Below, in pieces: positions 21,850 through 34,269 of a stretch of 64,000 nucleotides of DNA (positions are counted from its first letter, which is position 1; every line of letters starts with the position of its first letter). The translations under genes were made by a program, and so were the position numbers. The stretch is from Synanceia verrucosa (Eukaryota > Chordata > Actinopteri > Perciformes > Synanceiidae). The stretch lies in assembly GCA_029721515.1 (NCBI GenBank), contig CM056566.1:24529269-24593268 (forward strand), given 5' to 3'. Below the pieces are notes generated by a model. It was not told the DNA's origin, did no database searches, and saw only the letters and a list, made by a program, of their open reading frames with translations.

Positions 21850-24183
21850 TTAATAGTAATATTCTTCATATCTTCTGTACTTGCTGCACAGGTAAGGAAG
21901 GGTCATGTCACACTTCTCATCTTTCCAGCCGTACTCTGTAGAGACAGTTACACTCATTACTTCATTTTAATATTATTTAAATGTCTAGCTTATTATCTTT
22001 CAGATTGAGATAGGGTGTTTTGTTGCATCATTGTTGTTATTTGATGGACATGATATTTAAAGTGTTTTATTTACCAGCATGGTTCATGTAAAGGCAGTTC
22101 TTCAGTGGGTCTGATTTCTTTGACGGACCCCAGCCTCCATAGTTGAATTTAGATCCATCACTCCACATCCATTTGCCCTCCTGAAAGCAGAATAATTGAT
22201 CAATCTGGCAGCTACAACAAATCTTCCAAACCAGTTCTGGTCTTTTAAGATGAGTTTTTCACTTAAATATTTACCATTATTTGCTGTTTTAATATAAATA
22301 AAACAAACCACCACCTCGCTCCAAGGAGGGCCTATCTCATGAAACACTTCTCATCCCTGAATTGTAACCTGTGCACAGATGGACTCATGGGTTCCTACAT
22401 GCAGATGTTCTGGGAATGCAGGGATGTGAGGGTTTTCTGGGAGGTTTGTGCTGCTCTTTCTGATGTTCTGGGTACAACTGTGCCATGCTCTCCCACTGTG
22501 ATACTCTTCAATGATACTACCCCACTGAAACTAACATGTCTGAACAGACGTGTTCTCCCAACGGGCATTACTGCTGCCAAAAAGATGCTGGAAACCTCCA
22601 CACACAGTCACCAAATCTCAACAGATTAATTAAGTGCTGAACTGTTTATGGTTTAGTTTATTCTCTATCTGGAACAAAATGACAATAAAAAGATAATCAC
22701 ACTAAAAACAGCTACATGATAAAAGGATGAAAATGATGGTAAAAGTCTCACCGTCACAGCGTCATGACCTCCGATCCAGGTAGGTTTCTTGGAACCGGAC
22801 ACTTTGTACATGTAGTTTTTGAGGTAGTAACTGTCGTATTCCTTGTGGATGGAGGCCAGATTTGCACCCAAGGACAGGCAGTGGTACTGACCGAGACAAT
22901 AAGAAGCTTCTTTAATATGACAGTTTCATATAAAAACTAGGAACATTTGTAAAAGTCACCAACAAAACAATCTGTTTATTCTGCCGTAGTGGAATCCGAT
23001 TTTTTCGTATTTTGGATTCATGCCACTATTTGTTAATTACAAAGTAAGACTTCAGTACAAAAACATGAAGAGTTTCTAAAACATGATGGTTTCATGTGAG
23101 TTAAATTTCCCAACAGTTCAAGTATAGCTGAAACAATTTAATCAGTCAGTCCACTGACAGTTTAACAGTCTAACCCTATCAAACCATTTGATTGTTCCAG
23201 ATTTAATAATGTTAATGATGTTGATTCATTAGTAATAATGTTAACAGATATAACAGTATCATAGTTGAATCAGTATCAGTTTTAATACCTCAAAAACTAC
23301 ATTTTACTGGTCATACTTCTACTGAAGAAACCATTTCAATGCTGAACTTTTACTCTAATACAGTATTTTCATGATTTGGTATTAGTACTTTCTGAAACAG
23401 TTCAACCCTGTATTTTCCTTTATTATGGTAACTATGGCAACTATGGCAATGGCTGTACCTCTGCATCGTGCCAATTCTTTGGCTTGTCATAGTAGGAGTA
23501 GCAGTAATAGCCGAGCTCAAACCAACCAGAAGGGCAGCGAGCTGAAACACAAAAGAGATAAAGTTCATCTCCAGATGAATAAAACAAGATAAATATGATG
23601 AGAGCACTGGAATCAGTCAGAGATACTGAACTGACCTGGGCAGCAGTAGCTTTTATCTTTCTCTGGGTAGTAGGATGAAGATCCATATGGAGTATATCCC
23701 CTTGGCCCTGGATAACTTTCTTTAGGCCATCCATACTGATAATACTGAGAAGAAGTTTAAAAATCAGAATTTAGCTTTTAACGTTTATACAGGCAGTTTA
23801 ATTATAGTCCTGGAGCATGGCAGCCTCTGTGTGAATGGATGAAGTGTGAATGGATGAAGACTAGAAAGGCTCTGTAGAAGTATAGATATAGATCTAGATA
23901 TACATTTAACATTTACATAAAAAACTACAGTAAAACAGCACTGATTGATCCATCCATCCATCCATCCATATCAAAAGGAAGTGATAAAGCTTCCTTTCAA
24001 CCATGTTCATGTTCAGCAGTTCATGTTGTACCATGTTCAACAGTAATACTGGGTAATACTGGGTTCTGAAAAATACTTATACACAGTATTTGTGTATTTG
24101 TTACTCACTTCTGCGTTCACTCCTGCAGGCAGCAGCCCACCGGCCAAACAGACCAACAAAGCAAAGTGAAGACCAGACAGCAT
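21850..24183 (-). CDS. Secreted C-type lectin-domain protein, copy C (197 aa)
   Basis: Coding exons: 24109-24183, 23636-23744, 23459-23541, 22752-22886, 22075-22180, 21850-21935. The noncoding exon 1 is at about 26758-26807, so intron 1 is 2.6 kb, expanded by an L2 fragment. The linker is the shortest, with one degenerate unit (GPRGYTPYG). The lectin domain keeps the framework cysteines and WIGG; the sugar-site position reads KKSDP. The sequon seen after the fifth framework Cys in A, B and D is lost (CDMT). The tail is EEYYY, two tyrosines shorter than A and B. Intron 5 contains the antisense L1 fragment. The frame is open throughout. Confidence 0.86.
22309..22670 (+). mobile_element. L1-like LINE C-terminal fragment in intron 5 of copy C
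   Basis: Plus-strand frame 22339-22629, antisense to the lectin gene. It encodes the end of an L1/Tx1-type ORF2: CNLCTDGLMGSYMQMFWECR, VRVFWEVCAALSDVLGTTVP, then LTCLNRRVLP. Copy A lacks it at the matching intron position (about 5945-5965). Confidence 0.8.
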
Positions 24184-24334
24184 CTGAAGATATGGAAAGA
24201 TATTAATACAAAATAAGTAATGACAAAAAACTACTACTGCTAGTACTGCTAATACTACTGATACTATTACTGCTGGTACTGCTAGTACTACTGTTAGTAC
24301 TGCTGATACTATTGTGACTACTGCTAGTAGAATC

Positions 24335-26205
24335 TTCCTCTAACCAAAGCACTGTGGGAAAACCAAGGCACAGAGGATCTCAAAGAAACCAGCAGAGTGT
24401 TGAAGCTGAGGTTAAAGTATAGACGACAGTTAGACAACATCCATAGTTCAGAATGTTCTGTTCTTCAGCCATTATAACCAAATTCATAATAATACCTCAC
24501 AGCCATACAAAACAAATGTGAGCAACTGTGGAGTTATTTGGATAGTTACATAACTAGGTGTCGGCCATATCACATTTTTATCACATTCCAACCACAGCTC
24601 TGTCTGCCCCACTTCTATCTGACAGCAGCACTTGCTCCTCTAGCTGCCCAACTGTGGTCAAAATGTTGCCTTCATCATCCCCAGTCTCCACTGTTTTCAA
24701 ACTCTGTTTTCCTGGTTCGCATAATCAGCATCATGGCCTTACAGGACAACTTCCGATACAAACAAACATTTGGCCAAGACTCACAATAACCAAAATGTCC
24801 CCACAGTTCACATGACAAATCCCCACTTAAAGTGTCCATGGAAAAATTAGTCCTAAAAAAAAGTATTAAAATAATTCTCCCTTTGACAGGTGGAAAAGTG
24901 GTCGTTACCCTAAGTCACAATAAAAAAACAAAACGAGCAGCGTACCTATGCATCTCACCTGACCCGTTTGGCATCTGAATCGCGGGCATGCAGTAATCCG
25001 GTTGGTTGATAATCCGTTTTCAGTTTATGTTATATTTCTCCTGTGTAAATTCATAGAATAATCCTGCTGGCTGTGTCCTCCAAACTCCGACGGGTTGGGC
25101 GTGTCATCCTCTCCCGATATTTTCCCCTCCCCTGATTTATTTATTTGCCCCGAAACACACAGAATTAAATACACAATAATACCTTTCCTTATTAAAACCC
25201 ATGTTCTTACACTAGGCTCCTGTTAAGTTTAACCTCTCCTGAAAATTACATTTATGGCAAATGACCAGTCACGTAACATGTTAATCACCACAGTTTCCAT
25301 ACATCAAGGTAGACCTGGAGGACCCTTACACATTAACTTTTGATTGTTTCTGTAATTGCAAAAACCTTGGACTGATGCATGTAAATATACAGAGTCTCCT
25401 TCCTAAAATTACTGATTTTACTGCAAGTCCTGATATCCTGGTTATCTCAGAATCCTGGCTTAAAAATCTGTCTCCAACTCTCAGATCAAATTCCAGATTG
25501 GTTTTCTCTATTGTAACAAATCCTCCTTCACACACTCTGCTAAACAGCTCCTGGTTAAAATGACAGTCCTCCCAATTATGGATTATAGTGACATAGCATA
25601 CAGGTCAGCTTCAAACACACTCCTTCACAAACTGGATGCCATTTACCATGCTGCTGGAGATCCATTCAGCACTCACCACTGTCACCTGTACTCTCAGTTC
25701 AACTGGCCTTCACTCCACTCTTGCAGGCAAACACACTGGTTTCTGTTCATTATTTAATCCCTCATTTGTAAAACTCATATCTCCAGTCCCTTCTCAAAAC
25801 TCACAACTCCACCTGTAGTCTGTGCTCAGGCAGCTTTATCAATCTCATCATACCCAAAGCCTGGACATCCTTTGGTCGCACCTCTGTCAAGTTTTCTGCT
25901 GCAAATGATTGAAATCACGTTCAAAACTCTTGAAAGCTGACCTCTCTCATTTCACTCACCACTTTTAAAAACTTATTACATCCCTTAACATCTTTGCACT
26001 TGCTTCTAGTTGTTCACACTTGTCATATTCTTGTACTGTTGCTCTGGTCTATGTATGTACTCTCTGTTTTTTCATATATATCTTTTAAATGTTTTTATTA
26101 TCTCGTCATCGGAGTTGCCTCTACACCCAGGTCGTCATTGAAAATGAGAATTCGTTCTCAACTGACTTACCTGGTAAAAAAAAGCGTTAAATAAATAAAA
26201 TAAAA
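24335..26205 (+). mobile_element. L2-like LINE fragment in intron 1 of copy C
   Basis: It splits a TAC/TGC-type trinucleotide repeat (24230-24330 and 26205-26320). Recognisable parts are an endonuclease start (MHVNIQSLLPKITDF, DILVISESWL; 25375-25470) and a distal piece (LPIMDYSDIAYRSASNTLLH, HLYSQFNWPSLHS; 25565-25730). The 3' end reads GAAAATGAGAATTCGTTCTC ... TTACCTGGTAAA and then an AATAAA-rich tail near 26160-26210. The central reverse transcriptase is deleted. Origin of 24335-25320 is less clear. Confidence 0.75.
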
Positions 26206-26828
26206 ATAGTACTACTGATACTATTACTACTCCTTCTAATACCACCAATACTACTGTTACTACTACTACTGCCACTGCTGTTAGTACTACTGATACTACT
26301 TCTACTACTGTTATTGATCACTGACAATAGAAAGTAGAATACTATGCAGAGTATTTGGACACAGAAATGAAAAGTTAAAGTGATTAACATCATACTCAAA
26401 TCTATAACATTAACAAACTATAGGAAAAATGGTGTATTATTATACATATATTATGAGATATAAGCGATAAAATAAAGTGAATAATGTTAGATTACATGAC
26501 ATGATATGTAGTACAGCAGTGTAGCATGATCATAAAATATACAACACAATAAAATACAGTAGTTCAGGGTGGTACAATAGATACAGTATCACATTTATCA
26601 TCATCATCATCAATACAATTTAACTAATGTTTAAAATGTTCTCTATAAACCATTTTGTCTAAACTGTGAATGAATTATGAGGAATAAATCTGAATCATAG
26701 CAAATGAAAATAGATGAAATGATGCTAATAAATTAAATGAAAGAGGTGAAATCTTACCTTTTTCTGAGGTGGTGAGGACACAGCGAGGAAGAAGCAGCTG
26801 ATGTCTGGCAGCTGACAGAGAACTTCCT

Positions 26829-26930
26829 CTTTATATAGTTTATGAGAACGCTGCAACAGTTGAAAGATGTAAAGATGACGATGTATAGCTGTTGCAGCCA
26901 CACTTTTGATTACAGCCTCCATTGTCACAG
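26829..26930 (-). promoter_or_regulatory. TATA promoter of copy C
   Basis: TATATAAAG at 26829-26837 on the minus strand with the conserved upstream block, here carrying AATCAAAAGTGTGGC where other copies have AATTAAAGGTGTGGC. The start is inferred near 26807. Confidence 0.65.
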
Positions 26931-27008
26931 AAGTATTTTATAATTACAGACTTATGGAATGGAATAATAGTTACTTCATTATCAGAGTAATTAAACAAGA
27001 CAACAATT

Positions 27009-27085
27009 ATCCACAAAGAATACAACAGTTACTTCCTTAAAAACTATGTATTCAAAGTGTCTGGGAAGAAGAAAATAGCTGGAAT
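27009..27085 (+). pseudogene. Relic of lectin exon 5 upstream of copy C
   Basis: Plus-strand reading IHKEYNSYFLKNYVFKVSGK, matching lectin exon 5 and ending in the same degenerate KIAGI-stop as the relic at 8004. It has the same position and orientation relative to the neighbouring promoter, so A and C share this structure by descent. Confidence 0.78.
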
Positions 27086-27780
27086 TTAACACCTCAATCA
27101 AAAAATAACAATAATGTGCTTTGATATTTTTTCTGCTTTTTTTGTAAAACAGTAAAATTGAAAATGCCAGGATAACAACAATAATTATATTTTATCATTA
27201 ATGACATCATTTTGATTAAAGAGCTTGCACATATTGGTGGATTAACCATTACAGAAACAGTAAATATTCTGGTTATCAGTAATAATGTTAATTTAGAGCA
27301 GTGGTGGTAAAAACCTGGCACTGGATAGAGGATAATAAATCTGTTAAACACTGTTTATTATATGATAAAAATCAAATGTATTTCATTGTGAGAACAGAAA
27401 GGTATTAAATGTTTCATATACACAAACACGATGTACGTCAACTCAAAGGTCAGTTTGGAATTCAGTGGAACTAAAAGTTGTATTCCAAATATAATATTTC
27501 CATATTCATCAGTAAGCAGCACCAGAGATTCCCAGGCTAGAAGTGCTAACAGTGATCAATAGTCGTCGTTGAAATCCCTCCAGAATGTTCAGTTAGTTAG
27601 TTTAGTTATTGTGGAGCAGCTGCTGCTTTGCTTTCCTGCTGAGAAGTTTAACACTAGTTAATATTTTAATATTAATATTACTGTGACATCAGCTGGTTCA
27701 ACATCTGACCACATTTAAAGCTGTTTCACACCATCATTTACTTCCATTTCAGGACTATTAGACCAATGAGATGCTTTGTT
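27086..27780. other. Upstream spacer of copy C
   Basis: No gene. The sequence is shared with the regions upstream of copies A (8085-8362) and, reversed or direct, of E and G. It contains the unoccupied form (GTGAGAACAGAAAGGTATTA) of the LINE insertion site at 8364. Confidence 0.55.
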
Positions 27781-27789
27781 CCAGCTGAG

Positions 27790-27995
27790 GTCACGCTATG
27801 GAGGAAATGCTGAGGTCTGTGAACTCATCATGACGCTGTTTACATTAATGTCAGAGTAATTAAATGAGACACAACTATTATTACATTCCATAAGTCTGTA
27901 ATTATAAAACATTTCTGGAGGCTGTAATTAATGGTGTGGCTGCAGCAGCCTTACATCATCATCTTTACATTTTTTAACTAACGTCAGCTGGAACA
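27790..27995 (+). promoter_or_regulatory. Relic promoter upstream of copy D
   Basis: Carries the conserved promoter-distal sequence (CAACTATTATTACATTCCAT, GGAGGCTGTAATTAATGGTG, CATCATCTTTACAT) but no TATA box and no exon, and is followed by LINE sequence as in copy B. Confidence 0.62.
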
Positions 27996-28004
27996 AAAAT
28001 TTTT

Positions 28005-28460
28005 CTTTCATGTCACTTCCTTGAGCTGTCACCTTATAGTGGAAGGGTTTGTGTGTCCCAACGACCTTAGGAATGATGTTGTTGGGGGCTTTAAGTCCCT
28101 GACAGGGTGACCCAGGGCAAACAGTTCCTCGGTGAGGGACCAGACAAAAAAGCCCTAAGATGAGAAATTTCAGTGTTTCTCTCTTTCCCTTGCCTTGACT
28201 TGGGCCCCTGTCTGGAACCAGGCTTTGAGGTGGAGCTTGATGGCAAGTGGATGGTGGTCAGGCCTGCACCCATGGGGCCTGTCCAGGCACAGTCCCAAGA
28301 GGCAACGTGGGTCCACCTTCTCATGGGCTCACCACCTGTAGGAGGGGCCAAGTGGGTCGGGTGCAGTGTGAACAGGGTAGTGGCCGAAGGTGGTCCAATC
28401 ACTGGCTATGGAGGCCAGCTCTACTGTCACCTCTCTGGCAGAGAAGGAGTCTGAGCACCT
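28005..28460 (+). mobile_element. LINE 5' fragment upstream of copy D, first part
   Basis: Closely matches the leader of the LINE fragment at 10588-11000 (for example CCCATGGGGCCTGTCCAGGC). The remainder of the same element continues at 30318 after a 1.8-kb interruption. Confidence 0.75.
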
Positions 28461-30275
28461 TCCTTCCTTCCTTTATCCCTCCTGCGAGGAGAGGTGTGCC
28501 CCGTCCTTGTGCATTGAACCAATCAGATGAACAAGTTGTTTCCAGCACTGGCGGTCTTGAGCCAGCTGTTCTACATCCTCGACAGCAACTCCGTGTTGTT
28601 GGAGGTCACCCACAATGACATCGAGCCATTGTGTCCAGGGCTTGCCTTGTGATCGTCTGCAGTCTGCAGCCCATGGGTCAAACTGGAGAATGGCTCTCGG
28701 CGGAGGGTCAGGAGGAAGGCGGAGGACATGGCTGAGTCAGCAGGTGCAACAAGGCAAGATGCGACAAGGCAAGATGCTCTGGGCTGGCGCGTCCAGGCTC
28801 TAAGTCGTTCATTGGAAACCCTCTGAGGCCACCTGAAGTTCTCAGTGGTTCTGAGAGCTCTGCTGTCAAATCCATCTAGTCTTGCAGCCAGAATCTTATT
28901 TAAGGGCCAAGTCCGAGCCGTAAAGCATGATGGAGAGTACTGTTGAATTATAGATCTGAAGCTTTGTTTTGCATGAGAGGGTTTGGTGTTGCCAGAGTGG
29001 TTTCCAGAGAGTCAAGTCAAGTCAAGTCAACTTTATTTGTATAGCCCAATATCACAAATTATGAATTTGCCTCATTGGGCTTTACAATCTGTACAGGATA
29101 TGACACCCTCTGTCCTTTACAATGACCCTCGCATCGACTAAGGAAAAACTCCCCAAAAAAAACCTTTTAACAGGGAAAAAGAAACGGAAGAAACCTCAGG
29201 AAGAGCAACAGAGGAGGGATCCCTCTTCCAGGATGGACAGACGTGCAATAGATGCCATGTGTACAGAATAACAACAATGAAAACACATTAACACTAACAT
29301 ACAAAATTGTATGGAAATGTCCAACTCAATATAACAACAGCTAATATACAGTGTGTATATATAGAATTGTATGAGAGTGTCCAAGGGGATGAAGAGCATC
29401 ATCAAGCTATCAGCAAAGGATGAGAAGCATGTCGTCCTCTCCACCATGCCAACCAGAAGAAGCCTGAGCAGCACGTCTTCCTCTCCACCACACCAAACAG
29501 GAGAAACCTCCGCAGGATGACCTCATCACCACCACGTCACTCAGAACCAGAAGATGAAGCCTGACTGGTCTGCACAACCACTACTCCACCAGGTAGACTG
29601 GATCCATGGATACCTGTGAGATGAGAACGCACAGGGACTACGAGGCACAAAACTAATCTGCAGCATGTGTTAAAGGGAGGAAGAGTAAACACATCCTCTT
29701 CTCCACTACTCTAACAGATACAACCTGAGCAGCATCGCCTCTTCTCCATCTCACCACCATCAGGACAGACGAAGCCTGGATGACATCAACTCCTTCTCAA
29801 ACAAGTGAGTCTGCAGAGTTGTTGCTGCCAAGGCTCTTCTGCAGATAATCTCTGGTTTTAGATTAGATTTTAGGTCTGTCACTATGGACCCCACAAAGTT
29901 ATTGAATGACTCTACAATGTTGTTGTCAAGCTGCAGGGGTGGTGAATCGGGTCCATCACCGACATACATAAACTTGGTTTTTGTCCAGCTCACTCAAAGG
30001 CCAAATTTCTCTGCTTCTTCACTGTATATGCTCAGAGTGTCTCTCAGCTGGTTGTAGGATGTGCTGAGCAGGATGGTATCATCGATGTACGCCAGGTCAG
30101 TCAGCTGGTAGTTGCCAAAGGATACTCCGAGTACCCGCTTGCAAACTCTGGACATCAGGCAGTCAATGATGCAGTTGAAGAGGTCAGGAGCAGCCACGAA
30201 GCCCTGGCGAACGCCACTGGAGATGGGAAACCAGAATCTCTGCCGTTGATATGTTGTGAGCCCGAGCTGGAGCAT
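28461..30275 (-). mobile_element. Second LINE, inserted into the first and itself interrupted
   Basis: Minus-strand reverse transcriptase: SSGVRQGFVAAPDLFNCIID, the catalytic box AYIDDTILL (30070-30095), YSEEAEKFGL, then TKFMYVGDGPDSPPLQLDN (29760-29993). More distal sequence lies at 28490-28990 and a TTCC repeat tail at 28461-28476. A dispersed repeat at 29012-29790 interrupts it. The clade differs from the LINE at 8404. Frames are broken. Confidence 0.75.
29012..29790 (+). repeat. Dispersed repeat related to the 19660-21105 palindrome
   Basis: Starts AAGTCAAGTCAACTTTATTTG then ATAGCCCAATATCACAAATT and contains the same GGATCCATGGATACCTGTGA segment as 20464-20483. It lies inside the LINE at 28461-30275 and so is a later insertion. 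Confidence 0.65.
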
Positions 30276-30317
30276 ACAATACAATAAAATACAATAAAAC
30301 TTTATTGTCCACCAGGG

Positions 30318-30850
30318 GTAGCATGATGTTGAGAAAGTCAGACCAGGTGTGGGCATACTTATGGCCCTCTGGCTCGGTGCCTGTACATCAGGGGTTTACA
30401 CCAGTGGACGACAGGGTAGACTCCCTCCTCCTTCGGGTGGAGGTTGTGAGTGTTGTGAGTGTTGTGTGTGCTTATGCATCACACAGCACTGCAGAGTACA
30501 CACTTTTTACACTCCTTGGAGGGGATACTGGACAGTGCCCCCCCTCGGGACTCTCTTTTTTTACTGGGGGACTTCAATGCTCACATGGGCAATAACAGCG
30601 AGACCTAGAGCAGCATAATTGGGAAGATTGTCCCCCCCCGACCAGAACCCGAGTGGTGTTCTGTTATTGGACTTCTGTGCGGATTATCCACAACATTTAG
30701 CACCAGGACACCCTAGGCCACAGTTCAATGATAAACTTTGTGGTCATATCACCGGACTTGCAGTTGCTTGTCTCAGACACTCAGGTGAGGAGAGGGGCGG
30801 AGCAATCAACCGATCACCACCTGGTGGTGTGCTGGCTCTGATGGTGGGGA
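30318..30850 (+). mobile_element. LINE endonuclease remnant upstream of copy D
   Basis: Continuation of the element at 28005: GRQGRLPPPSGGG, VVCAYASHSTAEYT, then a NSETWR-like region and SGVLLLDFCADYPQHLAPGH (30619-30720), ending at DHHLVV. It has several frameshifts. It abuts the working upstream region of copy D at about 30856. Confidence 0.72.
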
Positions 30851-31000
30851 AGACGCTTTGTTCCAGCTGAAGTCACGTTATGGAGGAAATGACCTGAAGA
30901 CTGTGAACTCATCATGATGCTGTTTACTTCATTATCAGGGTAATTAAATGAGACACAGCTATTATTACATTCCATAAGTCTGTAATTATAAAATATTTCT

Positions 31001-31098
31001 GTGACAATGGAGGCTGTAATTAAAGGTGTGGCTGTAGCAGCCATACATCGTCGTCTTTACGTTTCAGCTGTTGCAGCGTTCTCATAAACTATATAAAG
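31001..31098 (+). promoter_or_regulatory. TATA promoter of copy D
   Basis: TATATAAAG at 31090-31098 with the conserved block GAGGCTGTAATTAAAGGTGT. Exon 1 is inferred at about 31120-31169. Confidence 0.7.
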
Positions 31099-31692
31099 AG
31101 GAAGTTCTCTGTCAGCTGTCAGACATCAGCTGCTTCTTCCTCGCTGTGTCCTCACCACCTCAGAAAAAGGTAAGATTTCACCTCTTTCATTTAATTTATT
31201 AGCGTCATTTCATCTATTTGTTATCATTCATATTTATTCCTAATAATACATTCACAGTTCAGACAAAATGATTCATAGAGAAAATTTTAACTATTATTAA
31301 AATTCTATTTAAAATGATAAATATCATACTGTATCTATTATCCATTGTACTACACTGAACTACTGTATTTTATTGTGTTGTATTATATTTCAGGATCATT
31401 CCAGGCTACACTGCTGTACTACTTATAATGTCATATTAGTTTACATTATTAACCTTATACCATAGCTTATATCCCAAAATATATAATAATGTACCACTTA
31501 TTCAATATTTTATTAATGTTATAGATTTGAGCATGATGTTAATCACATTAACGTTTAATTTCTGTAAATATCAGCAGCAGTAGTATGAGTAGTATCAGTA
31601 ATACTAACAGTAGTAACAATAGAATAGCAGTACCAGCAGTGGTAGTTTATTGTCATTGCTTATTTTGTATTAATATCTTTCCATATCTTCAG

Positions 31693-33903
31693 ATGCTGTC
31701 TGGTCTTCACTTTGCTCTGTTGGTCTGTTTGGCCGGTGGGCTGCTGCCTGCAGGAGTGAACGCAGAAGTGAGTAACAAATACACAAATACTGTGTAAAAG
31801 TAATTTTCAGAACGGGTTGATGAATGGATGGATGGATCAATCAATCAGTGCTGTGTTACTGCTGTGTGTTTTGTTATGTAAATGGTAAATCTATACTTAT
31901 ATCTATATCTCTATTTCTACAGAGCCTTTCTACTGTTCCACTACATGTCATCATCCATTCATACTTCATCCATTCATACAGAGGCTGCCATGCTCCATGA
32001 CTATAATAAAACTGCCTGTATAAACGTTAAAAGCTAAAGTCTGATTTTTAAACTTCTTCTCAGTATGAGGAGTACGGATGGCCTAAAGAAAGTTATCCAG
32101 GTCCAAGGGGATATCCAAGGGGATATCCTCCAAAGGGATATCCTTCATATGGATCTTCATACTACTACCCAGAGAAAGATAAAAGCTACTGCTGCCCAGG
32201 TCAGTTCAGTATCTCTGACTGATTCCAGTGCTCTCATCATATTTATCTTGTTTTATTCATCTGGAGATGAACTTTATCTCTTTTGTGTTTCAGCTCGTTG
32301 CCCTTCTGGTTGGTTTGAGCTCGGCTATTACTGCTACTCCTACTATGACAAACCAAAGAGTTGGCATGATGCAGAGGTACAGCCGTTGCCATAGTTACCA
32401 TAACAAAGGAAAATACAGGGTTGAAGTGTTTCAGAAAGTACTAATACCAAACCATGAAAATATTGTTTTAGAGCAAAAGTTCAGCATTGAAATGGTTTCT
32501 TCAGTGGAAGTATGACCAGTAAAATGTAGTTTTTTAATTGAATTAAAAATAACTGTTGTTATTATATTTGTTGACATTATTACTAATGAATCAGCATCAT
32601 TAACATTATTAAATCTGGAACAATCAAATGGTTTGATATGAAACTGCCAGTGGACTGATTGATTAAACTCTAAATAAGTTTTCTGTACTTAAGTCTTACT
32701 TTGGAAATAACAAAGAGTGGCATGAAACCAAAACACGAGTACATCAGATTCCACCACGGCAGAATACACAAAGTAATATTTAAAAAGGTTTTTGTGAATG
32801 ACTTTTACAAATGCTCCTAGTTTTTATAGTAAACTGTCATATTAATGAAGCTCCTTATTGTCTCGGTCAGTACCACTGCCTGTCCTTGGGTGCAAATCTG
32901 GCCTCCATCCACAAAGAATACGACAGTAACTACCTCAAAAACTACATGTACAAAGTGTCTGGTTACAAGAAACCTACCTGGATCGGAGGCCATGACGCCA
33001 TGACGGTGAGACTTTTACCATAATTTTTATCATTTTATCATGTAGCTGTTTTTGGTGTGATTAACATTTTATTGTCATGTTGTTCCAGAGTGAATAAACT
33101 AAACCACAAACAGTTTAGCACTTAATTAATCTGTTGAGATTTGGTGACTGTGTGTGGAGGTTTCCAGCATCTTTTTGGCAGCAGTAATGCCCGTTGAGAG
33201 AACACGTCTGTTCAGACATGTTAGTTTCAGTGGGATAGTATCATTGAAGAGTATCACAGTGGGAGAGCATGGCACATTTGTACCTAGAACATCAGAAAGC
33301 AGCACAAACCTCCCAGAAAACCCTCACATCCCTGGATTCCCAGAACATCTGCATGTAGGAACCCATGAGTCCATCTGTGCACAGGTTACAATTCAGGGAT
33401 GAGAAGTGTTTCATGAGTTAGGCCTTCCTTGGAGTGAGGTGGTGGTTTGTTTTATTTGCATTCAAATAGCAAATAATGGTGAATATTTAAGTGAAAACTC
33501 ATCTTAAAAGACCAGAACTGGTTTGGAAGATTTGTTGTAGCTGTCAGATTGATCAATTAATCTGCTTTCAGGAGGGCAAATGGATGTGGAGTGATGGATC
33601 TAAATTCAAGTATGGAGGCTGGGGTCCGTCAAAGAAATCAGACCCACTGAAGAACTGCCTGTATATGAACCATGCTGGTAAATAAAACACTTTAAATATC
33701 ATGTTGATCAAATAACAACAATGATGCATTGAAAAACCCTGTATCATATCTGAAAGACAATAAGCTAGACATTAAAATAATATCAAAATGAAGTAATGAG
33801 TTTAACTGTCTCTACAGAGTACGGCTGGAAAGATGAGAAGTGTAACATGACCCTTCCTTACCTGTGCAGCAAGTACAGAAGATATGAAGAATATTACTAT
33901 TAA
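31693..33903 (+). CDS. Secreted C-type lectin-domain protein, copy D (206 aa)
   Basis: Coding exons: 31693-31767, 32064-32199, 32294-32376, 32871-33005, 33572-33677, 33818-33903. The linker (residues 26-70) has three repeat units of unequal length (GYPRGYPPKGYPSYG). The lectin domain carries RCPSGWFELGYYCYSYY, WIGG, WSDG, KKSDP at the sugar-site position and GWKDEKCNMT, so the NMT sequon is kept. The tail is EEYYY. Intron 5 contains the full-length form of the antisense L1 fragment. All splice sites are canonical. Confidence 0.87.
33085..33447 (-). mobile_element. L1-like fragment in intron 5 of copy D
   Basis: Same C-terminal ORF2 fragment as in copies C, E and G, antisense to the lectin. 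Here its own frame is interrupted, for example by altered ATGAGTTAGGCC near 33412. Confidence 0.72.
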
Positions 33904-34061
33904 ACATTGTCTGTTACACTTATTAGCTTTTTTTCTGTGACAGATGTTTGGGTCTATAGCACTCTGGTGTTTGAAAGTAAATTTTATCCATTACTATTAT
34001 TATCCAAACACATTCCTTCTTTTCTTCTTATCTTTATCATATGATCACCTGAGCATTACAC

Positions 34062-34067
34062 AATAAA
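34062..34067 (+). promoter_or_regulatory. Polyadenylation signal of copy D
   Basis: AATAAA in CACAATAAAAGACATA about 160 bp past the stop codon. Confidence 0.75.
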
Positions 34068-34269
34068 AGACATATTGTGAAAAACTCACTGTCTGTACAT
34101 GATTGTTGTTCTTTAAAGTGACAAATAAAATAAAGAGCTCTCTCCCAAAATCAAATTCACAAACAGCAGTGAGCAACTTTCAGCTTCTTCTGTCTGAACA
34201 ACTGAAACCAAACTCACTCATTTCATCATGATAATCCACTTTTTTCATTTACTGTTGTAACATAAGTGT

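Noticed and set aside
22339..22629. A conserved 96-codon protein MKHFSSLNCN... as a host gene
   Set aside because: The FWEC...FWEV pattern and the Cys pair are the end of an L1-type ORF2, and the frame lies antisense inside lectin introns.
32228..32515. Frame MLSSYLSCFIHLEMNF... repeated over exon 4 in several copies
   Set aside because: It begins in intron 3 and reads exon 4 in the wrong phase; the real phase gives the lectin framework residues and joins at canonical splice sites.
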